DNA of 64,000 nt from Guillardia theta CCMP2712 (taxonomy: Eukaryota; Cryptophyceae; Pyrenomonadales; Geminigeraceae), in assembly GCF_000315625.1 (NCBI RefSeq), contig NW_005434509.1, positions 27,819 to 91,818 on the forward strand, in the 5' to 3' direction. Every line of letters begins with the position of its first letter. Position 1 is the stretch's first letter. A model generated the notes under the pieces. The model had not been told where the DNA came from and made no database searches. It saw only the letters and a program-made list of their open reading frames with translations. Below, piece by piece: positions 21,532 through 34,500 of the stretch. The translations under genes and the position numbers were made by a program.

Positions 21532-22526
21532 TTTAACTTAACTTTGACTAAAAGCTCTACTGTACCGTTAGGTTTTTGGAGTTCAAAAATGCCCTCATAT
21601 TTGCCAAGTAGTGGATACGTAGTACCGGTGGGGTCTTGTGGGCCAGGGTAGGGTGGGTAGTGGTAGACCATCGGATACCACACGTGAGCCCATCAGACTA
21701 TCAAGAACCGGGTTATTTATCATACGTGTTAGGATATCTGAGGGTGGGTGGTAGAATCCCTCAACCACCCTACCCTGCCCTTCATAAAGTAAATTAATTT
21801 TATAGAAAAGGGGGGTAGACGAAGTCACAGTCTTCAGGGCAGTCGTCCAACAGGGGTAGTGGTACCTCCCTCCCTTCAAGAATCAGTGATTCCACAACCA
21901 GGGTACTAGTAATGAGGAGGTAGGGTCATTGGGGAAGGGGGTAGTCACGTTCAAGGTCGCCCTCTACCCTTTAGACATTTGCGGTAGGCGGATGCCACCT
22001 GCATGTCGATGTGGAGCGATTGGGGTGGGTGGTATTTTGGAGATGCGAGGGTGGGGTTATCTGAGGGGGGTAGGGATAGAGGGCGGCTATTGGTGTCTTA
22101 AAGAGGCTACCATTTGACCACCCCACCTTGGGAAATTAACAAAAGCTTGGAGATAGGCAGGGGTCCTATGAAGATGGATGATTGCATGCTAACGGCTCTT
22201 TTCTAGGACCCTGCCGTAGAGATTCCTAGCATTGGACACCTCCTCTAAGACAAATTTCGTATGTAGCTATGGATTACTAGGACCCTCTAAGCACCCGAGG
22301 CTCGACTGATGTAATTGCGGAATATTCGAAAGAGGTGGGCTATGTGCACCCAAGCTACACGAAGTATTTTAGATAATAAATAAATGATATCTAATTTTCA
22401 CTCAATAAATTTTTTAAATTGGCTTCAGCGGGGGTTAAGGTGAGTGCTTTGCATCTTATGTCAAGGACCTGATCGTGCATCGGGGATTGCCCGTGAGTGG
22501 AGGTTCAGCCGAGGCGAGGAGGCAGC
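21532..22526. repeat. C/G-rich GTACCGGTGG tract and 5' flank of the giant gene
   Basis: 21590-22140 contains AGTACCGGTGGGG, CCACCCTACCCTGCCC and GGGGTAGG words, matching tracts at 7.1-7.5 kb and 12.1-12.5 kb, with both strand polarities mixed. 22140-22440 is more AT-rich (ATAATAAATAAATGATA near 22374). The last 90 bp before the ATG at 22527 are GC-richer. The promoter of the giant gene should be here, but I see no definite element. Confidence 0.4.
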
Positions 22527-25500
22527 ATGCAGGCAGCAAGAGGAAGGCGCCGGCACAGGCCGCGCGCGATGCTCTTGTTCTTGGTGTTTGCCCTAGGTAA
22601 AGTGAGAAAAGCTTGGGTTGTCACTTACTGCTACTGCTCTCCTAGGTTTGGGGACAGCGTTGTCGTCTCAACCTGTCATACCTTTCAACTGTGACGACCC
22701 TCTAACGTGCTTCGATGGCTACCTGCATCCGCCATCCTACGTCACGGTCTGATCTCGCATTCCGATTGATCTTCTTTTCTTGATCATTTTTCCAGTGTAT
22801 CGCATTGGGTCCACCAAACTCAACCACAATCCAACAATCTGATCCCACAGCAGCGTCATACACTCAGTCCAAGGGACAAATCAACACTCTATCAGGACCG
22901 ATCCCATTTCAGTTGTCTGCAGACAACATCTTCATTTGGTATCGCAAGGCTCTCAAATACCTTGGAGTGTGTATGGACTATCTTCACAGCACCACTGTCC
23001 CCAGGTATCTGGCTGTGAAGGGCCTGTTCTGTCACCTTGGTTGACCCCTTCTGCAGCATTAACGATCGAGTAAGCACCCTGGATCTGTTGTGTGCTGCCT
23101 ACGTCGATCCAGCTACTGGAAAGAACCTGTGCACTGCCCTTCAGCAGAAAGCTGTCTGTGGTGTGGATGACAGCAGAGGACTCCATTACGTTCTGGTTGA
23201 AGCGCTTTGGGCTTCAGACTCTTCCATCAAGACAAGTCTGAGCAAAATGCTCTGCGATGGTTCCTGCATCAGAGACATAATTGATGTCTACACACCCATC
23301 TTCCAGCAGTGGGGCTATTACGATGTATCAGTGGTTAACAAAATCGCTTCTTTGAACAGTTTGTGCAATGCAGATGTTCAGATCGATGGTTACTTCTACG
23401 CAATGAGCTATGGTATGACAAGCCAAGTTCAGTGCAGCACCAACAACGTCACTCTTGCCTTCACTACATCCGTCACTCTACCAAAAGATTCGGTGTTGAC
23501 CATCGTGGGAATCAACTCACCAATGTAAGTCAACACTTCATGGTTGGTTCAAACTCTAATGCATTGCTTTTTTTTCGCAGCGTTGGTGGATTATCTAAAG
23601 TGACTGAGGCTTCTAATCTGTTATCAGCTCGGAATGTGATAGATGCAAAATGCCAGGATTGGTGCAGCAGTTTTGGTCTATGTCCAACAGACGGGAATGC
23701 TGCAGGCATTGGTTGCATCTCATGGAATTCGAATGCATCGGTAGGAATGCTCACAAATGAGCGATGTGCTAGATGGTGTGATGTACCTTCCGAGTTAACG
23801 CTGAATGTGAAATCAAACATTGCACAGGGAACAAATCTGGTGATAACGATTCCCGTCAGGAACTCTCCTTACAAAATGCGTTCTTCTGTAGCGAAAGCGT
23901 CACTTGTTGCCTCTGGTGTTTTTATTCCAATCGCAAATTTCTCTTTTCCGGACAACTTCATGAGCAAGTTCATGCCTGAATTTACAGAATTTGCTGTTGC
24001 TGAATCCCAGTGCAATGCTGCAGTTTATGACCCTGCAACCAAGACTTGGACTGGCAACTGCGTTGGAATGAAAAACATCGTTTCGATTTCCTTCAAGTCA
24101 AATATTGACCTTGAGCCAGGAACCACGCTTACCATTCAGGGATTAGTTCGTTCCTCGACAGTTGCTTTGAATCCACCTACTTTTGTGGGTGTCACGCCAG
24201 TTGCAGTAGCGCTTTCGATTGAAGATTGGATTGTATCGACGGGCACAGTCATTCTCAAGATTGCTGGGGGATCGTCAACGTCAATGAAGGCGAATGTCCT
24301 ACAGACTGTACAGCTTGCGTTTGATATGCCAACCAAACCAAGCTCAGATTCCACCGTACTCACCTTGAGTGCATCCAACATCGCAGGAATTGAAGCCTGC
24401 TCTTCCCTATCTACGACAATCCCAGCTACAATTCTGCAGTCGCAGGTTTTGACAACAACGCCGAAGATAGTTCTTGCCGAGCTTACTCAGAGTGACTGCA
24501 ACCCTGCTTCCTGTGCATCGTTCGTCTTTTCTTTTGCAGTTAACTCTGAGATCACATACTTGAACAACCAATCCATCTACTCCTTCTACCTGGATGGCTT
24601 TAATGGATTCACTGGACCCTGCACATCACCATCTTGTGGATCTGCCTTGAATGTGATTACCCTGCTTGATGGAGTGTCAGGTCAGCTTGCTCACTTGCAA
24701 ACTAATGGTACTAATGTCTGGTGCAGGTTCTAATGACAAATACTTGTTCGAACGCGTGTCATCGTCTGCACGCGCAGAAGCTGATTTTGATGCAGCCAAT
24801 GGAACACTGCAGATGCATTTGTCGCGAGATGCGGTTTTGAAGCCTTACACTGTTTACTCTGTCAAATTCAATCTCAAGTCTGAATATCGTAATGTCACCA
24901 GCAAGTTCTATGTAGAGGGCTTCTCCCAGTCGCACTCATACAGTCACTTGCCACAGGACTGTCTTTCAACCTCTCCTGATTGCACTGGAATGCAAATTGT
25001 TACCAAGATTTTGAGCACTGCCTCGAATCAGCGCATGGGAGTTTGCGGACCTGAACTCGTGGCTCGTACCATCAAACAATCTTACCCATGGCCAGGTTGT
25101 GGAGGGCCAACGTCGTACACGCAATATACACTCAGCGATAGTGAGTATGTCCCGTCTGCTTTCAGAGCACAAGAGAAAAATCTGAACAACACACACAACA
25201 CTTTCACTCTCAGCTTCACTCCAAATGTGGATGTCCCATCTTCTGCAATGGTCACTTTGTACAACTTGCAAGGCATAGTACGTATCTCGAATGACGTGGT
25301 GGGACTCTACCGTCAGATCAATGAAAACACTACTCGTTTCGAACCCTTGAACTCTGTCATCAACAGTACTCAAAGGGATGTTGTATTTATGCTGATTAAC
25401 AACGTCACTGCCAACACTGAGCACACTATAGTGTTTCAGGTCACGAATGATGTAATCCAGTCCACTCCAAGCCCAATTTCAATCAGCATAGCATGGAAAG

Positions 25501-28500
25501 TTGATGGTAAAAATATCATGATACCTAAAGTAGTTCTGAAGGATGCTGTTGTGTCTGCCAGCGACTTCGTTACTGTTGCAGACCTTGTGGCTTCCAGAGT
25601 CAATGCCCCGGCATGGATCATTCGCAAGATCAAGCAAAGCACGCCGTTCCCGAACACCAACAATACCATCTCAGTGGAGCTGGCTGCTAACGTGGAGTTT
25701 CGCCAGGGAGCCAAAATCACGCTTAGGGGCCTGGTAGGAAGTCAGACTGCATCTACAACTCAGCTGATGATAACGAGTACTGGCGTCGCTCTCAACCAAT
25801 ACGCTACCTGGGACAAGGATACAGGAAAAATTGTTGTAACTCTTGCGGGGCCATATGACCCTTATGCGTCAAACTCAAACAAAATCATGTTCTCCTTCAC
25901 CATTTTGAACCCTTGCTCCTGTCATATGAGCCAGGACATCTACGTCGACGTAAACGACAATGCTTTCGCCGTCACTGCCTCGTACGCTTGCCAAGTTGTC
26001 AACTACACGGAATCAGTTGTCACAAACTGGACTGAGACATACTACCTTGATGGAACCTGCAAGAATACCCGTGAAATGTCGAATGTCACCAACTACACAA
26101 TGACCAAGAATGGATCTTGCACTTGGACAGCCCAGGCTTCTGGAAATGACTGCTCGCTGCCCCCAGAAGCCATGATGGTTCTCGCAACTGTGTCCCCCAG
26201 CTGCAAGAAGTGTCCTCCTGCGGATTGCACCGACTGCGCCAAGTGCAATGTTTGCGGCGATTGCAAGACAGACTGTGTCAACAACGATTACTTCCCTCTT
26301 CAGGTTCACAAACCTGCTTTCTTGACCAAAGAGGTCTACCAGTCTTCCAGCGTTCCAGGAGCGGACAATGAAATCACCGTCATCTTCTCAACAAACCTTG
26401 ACCTGCCGTCCACAGCTAAGGTGGAGGTCTCCGGGTTTGCAGGAGCCATTTGGAAGTCCTCAGCAACTCCAAGTGCCTTGACAACTGTGAGCGGAGTTGT
26501 TCCATCGGACAAGACTGACAAGACCAACTACACTTTGGGCTCTTTGAATTTGAGCACAGTGACCTGGGACGACAAGACACAGACCGCGACCCTCGCTCTC
26601 TCTGACGGCACGTCAGCATCAACTCTCTATGCGTTCAAGTTCACTGTGACGAACCCAAGTGTTGCGCAGCGAGCCCCTGAGTTGCAGATCTGGGCTACCA
26701 ATGTGTGCAACTGCCAAGGAACCACAGGAATCGACAAATGCTGTGTGATGTATGATTCGAAAGATACTGCCATGCAACCTATGGCCGTTGATTATCCCAA
26801 GTTCGAGGGCATGTCGATGTCGCAATCGTCACCTCACATCTCTGCCCTCAACACCCTCACCCTCCAATTCAAAGTTAACATGGCCTTGTCCTATCCCAAC
26901 AAGATCACCGTTGCTGGTCTTCTGGGCAGCACAACCCCCAAGAATTCTGCGATCAAGATCACTGTCATTACCGGGGGGGCTGTAATTGACGATTATGGAT
27001 CTTGGGATCCTGAAACTGGGCATCTGATCCTTTCGTTGGGTGAAAACCAGAAGTTGGCCGCGAATTCTTCGTGCAAAGTTTCGTTTGAGTTGCAAAACCC
27101 TCCGTATGAGCAGAATTCTCCCACCATCGTTATCTCAAGCAAAGGATTCCTTCCACAGGTTGTTGACGCGGGCACAGTCCAGGACAGCAAGCCCCTGTTC
27201 GTTAAGAGACCGGAAATCAAGGCAACGGTTGTGCAGAGCACCACTGAACCTGGCGCTCTGAACACAATCACGGTCACTTTGAACTCTAACACTCCCATCC
27301 GTCCTTCGACCAGATGCAGTTTCCAGACTGGACTTGACTGTCAAAGACAATCTAGATTCATCATCAGGGGCTTGAACGGTGCAAAAGCGCAGGATGGCCC
27401 CCTTGCGATTTACTCGAACAGCAGCTCTACTATGTTGCTCAAGTCTTCCCCCCAGGGAGTTCCTGGCACTGGCATGTGGAACTCGACCAATTTCTCGCTC
27501 ACCTTGTATGTGGTTGGCACTCTGAGTGCTGATGAGAATCATGTCTTCTCCTTCAAGGTGCACAACCCTAACCTCGGACAAACTTGCTCACCCACGGAAA
27601 TCCTGGCTGAATACTTGGAGTTCGAGATCGAGGGCTGCACTTTGGACATCGATACGAACCAGAGGTACTATGTTGTTCCCTCATACGTCCCCTGCACTTC
27701 TGGAGTTGGCAATGCCTGCGCCATCACAGTTGTTCCGCCTAAATTCACCGTGAGCTCGATCGCCGACTGCTCTGATGTTGTGGGTGCAATCAACACTGTC
27801 ACCATGTACATCGCAGCGAATGTGCCTTTCAAGAGTGGTGACATGCTCGAGATTGAGGGGCTGCAGAACTTCGTTATGAAGGACGTCGTCGCTTTGACAG
27901 GAAAGGATGCTGCTTTCTTTTCTGGGATCGCACGTTTTGATCTCTTCAACAAGATTCTCCACCTTGAGTTCGGTTCTGGAGCCGATGTATCTGCTGGTCA
28001 AATTTTGACTGTCGAAATGCAGCTGCAGAACTCCAAGATCCCTCGCTTTGGAAGTGAGCTCTACATCTGGCTGCGAGGCAATAACTTCGTAATTCCCCGA
28101 ACAAAGATGTCTGGCCAGGTTCTGGCTTCCAGATTCAACGCTTCGTTCGAAACTGCCATGGTTTCAGAGTCTATGTCTGTGCAAGGATCTTGGAACATCA
28201 TCTCCGTCTTGTTGAAGACAAACACGTACCTCCGCCCTGGAACTCAGATTGTCATCTCTGGATTCGCCAGCACACATTTCTCGAAGTTCATGATTCCTTC
28301 ATCTTCTGTACGAGGAGACGAAGGTTTTTATGGTGCTGGCTCAATCAACCTTGGTACCAACGGCCAGTTCCTCGCTAATGCCAGCTGGGATGCTTCTACC
28401 GGTACCATCACTGGTCACATTCACTCTACATGGCATGCACACTCATCACGACTCATCGCGTTCCCAGTGCTGAACAATCGTGCTCCTAACAGTGCCCAAC

Positions 28501-31500
28501 TGAATGTCCTTGTTTCAGCACGGTGCCCTGCGATGCCCATCGCAGGTTCCACGATGTCCGCTTGTCCTCCAGGGAGCATTGTCATCCCCCCGACCCCTGT
28601 GAGTGGAGGTGATACGATCTTGCACTCTGATATCAAGGCAGACTTCCCTGTCAGGATGATTGGTCAGAGCAACCCTTATCCCGGCGAAGTCAACGTCATC
28701 ACACTTACTCTCTCTAGCAACTTCGAGTTCCGTGCCAACTCCGGTCAGAACCTCATGTTGACTTTGTATGGACTTGTTGGGCTGCCAAACGTCACCAGCT
28801 CTATCTGCCTGAAAGCGAAAGCTTCCAACACTTACTACGACCAGGCCATGAGCTCTGGTGACTTGCCATTTGCGGGAGCTTGCATGAACTGCGCCTGCAA
28901 CACTAGCGATTGCAACGCCTTTTTCAAGGTAGCAACCTTGAGTGATCCATACGTCAGCATGTACATCAGTGGCGACATGCAGGCAGGACGCAAATATGTC
29001 TTCTCATTTGAGATCAAGAACCCGTCCCAGCAGCAATCATCTCCATTAAACATCAACCTCAGGCTGAATTGGAATGACGTGACTGCTTTCAATGTCCCTA
29101 TGCAGAAAGATATGTACGGCATTCCTACAGGTGTAGTGGATGCGGCAGTTGGAGACTCTGCTCCTCTCTTCATCAGGTCGAGCATCTTTTCTAGCATGTA
29201 CATCTACCAATCGAACTCGAACCCTTGCGCGAAGAACAAGATCTGCGCCAGGATCAAACCGTCTGTCCCCCTGTCAGCTGAGGCCGGCCACGTCATCATC
29301 ATGTCAAATTTCGTCAATGCTGTTGTGACCGGAACAGATGTTGCCATCGAGGTCCCCTCGACCTCTTACTCAACGCAACTCTTCCAGACTGCGTCAGGAG
29401 CTATCAACTACGGAACTTGGAGTGATAGCAGCAAGTCTCTCACTTTGAATCTCTATTGCAGGCTAGAGCCCGGACAAAATTATGACTTCTGCTTCACCGT
29501 GCAGAATCCGGATCTGTATCAACCTGCTGCGATTGTGAACATCAAAGCAAAGCAAGATGGTACCAATGTTGCCATGCCCAACAAGACAGCTGTCAACTTT
29601 GATGTGAAAACGGCACCCATGTTCGTTACCAAGGGGGAATTCTCAACCTTCACCGTCTCCCAGTCTTCGAGAAAACCTTGTGATACCAATGATATCACGA
29701 TCTCGTTCACCATCAACATCGACATCGTGTGTGATCCTGAAATCACCATCTCTGGTCTTGATGGTACCAGCCTAGCCTCGAATCTGACGCTGGATGACAC
29801 CTTGAGTGCTGTTACGATGCTAAACGAGGGAAGCTTCAAGTTCTATTGGCCGGGTAACGTCACCCAAGGAAGTCACACGGTCAAGTTCACGATCAAGAAC
29901 GACAATGTGGCAAGGACTCACTCGGTGCAGATGAACATCGCTAGATTTCAGATGATTTCTCGAACATCCGATTTCACCGTTGATGCTCCTGCCATTAGTG
30001 GCTATTCACTCACCCAGCAGACGCAGTGGCCTGGGGTTCAGACGGCAGTTAACGTCAAGTTCCAGATTAATGCCGGAAGTTACTCGAAGGCAAACGATGC
30101 AGCCATTACTTTGAGAGGATTGCCTGCATCTTGGTTCGGTGCTTTCACCATTGGCGCAAGGAACAAGGGAATCGAGTGTGTCATCCCTCCTTTCCCGAAT
30201 GTCAGCACGACTGCTTCTGTGAACAACACAAACAGCTCCAACAGCACGGGAAGCTCCAACAGCACGAATAGCTCGCTAAGCTCGAGCACGGCAGCCAACA
30301 CAAGCAACATCTCTGATACCTACATTCTCTTTACGAATCAGATGGCTTCTGCTCGATTCTCAAACGTCAATGCAAACAATGCAGATCATTTGGTTTGCGT
30401 CAGGTACTCGCATGACGACAACACTTGGCAGTACTACGGTAAGAGTGCATGGCATGCTTTCAGTACTACAAGTACAGATGTACAATTCCTTGCCTTCATG
30501 GTGAATCCGGGGGGCAATGCATCAGCTTTATCGAGCAGTGAAAGCATTATGGGCATTGATGCAGGAATTGAGAGCACTTCTTCCGATGTGAGGATTGGAC
30601 CCCTTGTGCAAGGATCTGCCTTGAGCAGGTGTGCCAACCCACTTCAACTACAGGTGGAGGGCGATTTCTTGAAGCCTTCCGTCTTCCGCTTGAAGGCATC
30701 GTCATCCACTTTTGACGCGTCAGCAACGACTAATTCCATCGTCCTTCGTCCCGGACAGACAGCATTGCAGATGATGACGGACATCACTGTTGACTTTTAC
30801 GTCACGAACCCGACGACGGGATCTTCCACAGTCAGGGCAGTCGGAACCAGCACCTGCGCCAACTTGCCCTCGGTTGATGTTGGAATGTTGCAGGTAGTCT
30901 CTGCAGCTGTGTTGTCTGCCAAGGCTGTCCAAAGCTCGCCCTTCCCTTGCAGCGTCAACACGATTTCAGTATTGTTTTCCACCAACTTTCATGTGAACGG
31001 TGCAAGCACAGGCAACTACGTTACATTGTCAAGTTCGATTTTCAGTGCCTTGTCAACGCAACAGCAAACCTACAAACTGATTGAATCGGAGGATGAAAGC
31101 AATCTGTTGCATTATGTTGTTGGGCCCTCGGTCACTTTTACACCAAGCAACAATCAGTTCCAGCTGAAGGTGGCCTCAGGATACAACCTGATTGCAGGTA
31201 AAGAATATCAGTTCGCCTTCAATGTGAGGAATCCCAACTCGACCGTTACCGGAGGTTTCTCGAACTTTGAGATGATGAGTCCACCGCAGTTGGAAGTTTA
31301 CAACAGTGCTGCCCTCAGAGCTTCTCAGTCGAACCTGGAAAGCAAGGGAAACCTGGGATTGTGTGGAAGTACCACTGCTAATGACAGTATTCCCCTCTAC
31401 ATCTACAGACCTGTCATCTCATCTGCTTCTATCGCTCAGGACAACAACGAGCATTGCACTCGCACCACTATGAATGTTTCCTTCCGTGTTAATGTGCCCA

Positions 31501-34500
31501 TCTGCTCAACTGGCTGCCAGACTGCCTTGACTATTTCTGGATTCACGGGAGGATACGTCGATGGGGTCACCACTGACACAGTTGTTGACTTGGCTTCTAC
31601 CAACAGCGATGACAAGAATCTGTTTGCTGCTAGAGTGAAGGGCGACAAGGGCAAGGGTCTGTGGATGCCCAGCACTCAGACGCTGAAGCTTTATCTGACA
31701 TGCTGCCTTGAGTGCAACAAGGACATCGCGTTCTCCTTCGACCTGTGGAACCCGTCACAGTGCGCTCAAGCGGCGCAGACCATCAGCATCGGAACTGTCG
31801 ACACTGGATACAACAATGTTCAGACAGCCTCCAAGCAGATGACATCAACGAACATCCTCAAGGTGGATCAGCCGGTGTTCTTGCACGCTTCTGTGCAATC
31901 TTCGAGCTCTACTCCATGCGAACTGAGCAACTACACTGTGAAATTCTCTAGCAACGTCAAGATTCCCGTGAACACCTACATCACACTCACAGGATTTGCT
32001 GATGGCAGACTGAGATTCTTGGATGTGAATGCTACTGGCAACGAGTCATCTACCTGCACCAGCCGAGTTCCCCTCACCGTGGTTGTGATCAACAATGCCA
32101 CAGACGCGAAACAGACTACCTCGCTTGAGGGTCACTGGAATGCTTCTACCGGACTCATCACCTTCAGATTGCCTCAGCAGCTCACCACGGACAATCGCCT
32201 TGAAGTAGAATTTCAACTCTACAACCCTGCGTCATCGTCCAACGGTTTCACCTCTACTGTGAAGGCAATGATTTGCAACACTTGCCAGTTCACAGAGGCT
32301 ACATTGGGGACGGTGCTGCAGGTCAGCAGCATCTCCTTCACTACCAGGGAGATCTGGCAGAGCTCACCTTGGCCTTGCTGTGACAACAACCAGATCACTG
32401 TCTCGTTGGTGTCCAATGTCGCTTTGCTGGCCTCATGCTCCCCCAAACTCACCATCTCTGGTCTCAACAGCGCCATCGTGAATGCCACATCGATCAACGT
32501 CACAGACCTTGTTTATGGCTCCATGTATGAAGCATCTTGGAATGACGGAACTATGGTTGTTATGTTGAAGGACTACATGGGCTCGTCCAGTTCTGATGCA
32601 AAGGCTTCTTCCTTTAACTTCCGCTTCACTGTGAAGAACCCCAGCATCGCTCCAGCTCTCCCAACCATCACCTTCAATGGCGAGATTCGTAACCAAGTGT
32701 GCATGTTGTCGAAGCTCAAGAACGAAACATCAAGCTTCGATGGCACTTTCCAGGCGCCGATGTCATGTGGCTCAAGGTGTTCATGGAGTCAGGACACATG
32801 CAGTGACGCATGCTACACTACAAATTGCAGCAGTGTTACCGTTGTCAAGTCAACCGTCACGTCGGTACAGAAGAACTATTCGCAGTGCGTGTACAACGAG
32901 ACGACCAAGTTGAACAATTCCAAAGTGTTCTACTACACAGAGAACATCACTTCGTACTACAATGAGACCACTCAGAAGTGTGACAACCGATCCGATGTGA
33001 CGGACAAGTCTCTGACCGACCTCAGGGTTATGAGCATCCGATCTATGCAAATCAAGCATCAACAGATCTATCAGGACAACAACATCCCTTGCAGCCCCTT
33101 TGACGTCACGATCAAGTTCATGACCACCGCTCCCTTGTTCTCTTCATGCCAACCTGAGATTGTGTTTACTGGACTCGTGGGTTCAGTTCCAAATGTATCT
33201 GTCTTCACCTCCGTCACTTCCGGCTTCACGTTTGGGTCGTTCAATCACCAGACTGGAGATCTTAAGGTCTCAGTTAGCAGCACTCTGAAGCCGGGTTGTA
33301 ACCACACGATCAAGTTGGGGCTTCTGCACTGTGCAGCATCCTCAGATGGAATTGCACAATCAGACATCAGGATCTCACACCCGAATGTCAAGGATGGATT
33401 GCAAGTCTCGACTCCAATCAGCCTAACAAGCTTGACGAGTGTGAGCAAACCGATGGCTGTCAGGACTCTTTCTCTCTTTGGTTATGCAGGACAGAGCAGC
33501 AGAACTCCATGCGGAAGCAACACAATTTATGTCGATGTAAGCAGCGACATCCGAGTGTTCAACTCTTGTATCCCTTACTTGCACTTGAGCGGTTTTGCTG
33601 GTCTTCCTACCCAGACTGGCAGCGTGTCGCTTTCTGCGTCATCCACCCACACCCTCGTGTCCAACGCAGCCACTGGAACCTGGACTAACGGCAACGTGCT
33701 AGTGATTGACCTCCGCCCGTTGATGAATGAGACATATGGTGGATATGCATACGGCCATAACTTCAGCATGTCCTTCACGATCACGAACCCATCTTGCGGA
33801 CAGCCTGGCAACGAGCTTTCAGTAAAGATCAAGAGCAACCAGAGCGAAGTGATCCCTTGCCTGTACCTTGAGAGTGCGCTATATGACTTGATGAATGTGC
33901 CATGGGGACACGATTGGCGATCGCAGTTGACGGGTAAAGTGAACATGTCCGCGGACTCACCTTTGGCTATCGACTCTGTAGGGTACAAGATGAACACGAC
34001 GATCTACCAGAGCTCTCCTTATCCCTGCGATCAGAACAAGATCACTGTGAAGCTTGAGCCCAACATCACTCTCTCTCAAGCCTGTGAACCTTTGGTGACC
34101 ATCCATGGCTTTGACTCAGTTCTTGCCCCAGGCACCATCCAAATTGAGTCTGACAGCACAGTGTTCAATTCAACCGCGGTTGTGACATCTGCCAATGACC
34201 TCGTTGTAAAGATTGTCCAAGATGCATCGGGAAATGCCGTGCATCAGTTTTCTTTCAACATCACCAATCCCAGCCAGCGTTCTGAATCGAGCAGAGATGC
34301 TCCGTTCTCGCTCATGACTACCCTGAAAGGATCTTGCAGCAGGAGCTACATGCTTATTCCATCTGCTCCTCTCTCAGATTCTTGTTACTCTAACCAGAAG
34401 GAATACTGGCCGATGAACCTGAGAGGTCTTGCTTTCGTTACTAAGAACATCGGACAGAGCAACCCTCATCGAAATTGCCACAACACCATCACTGTGACAC

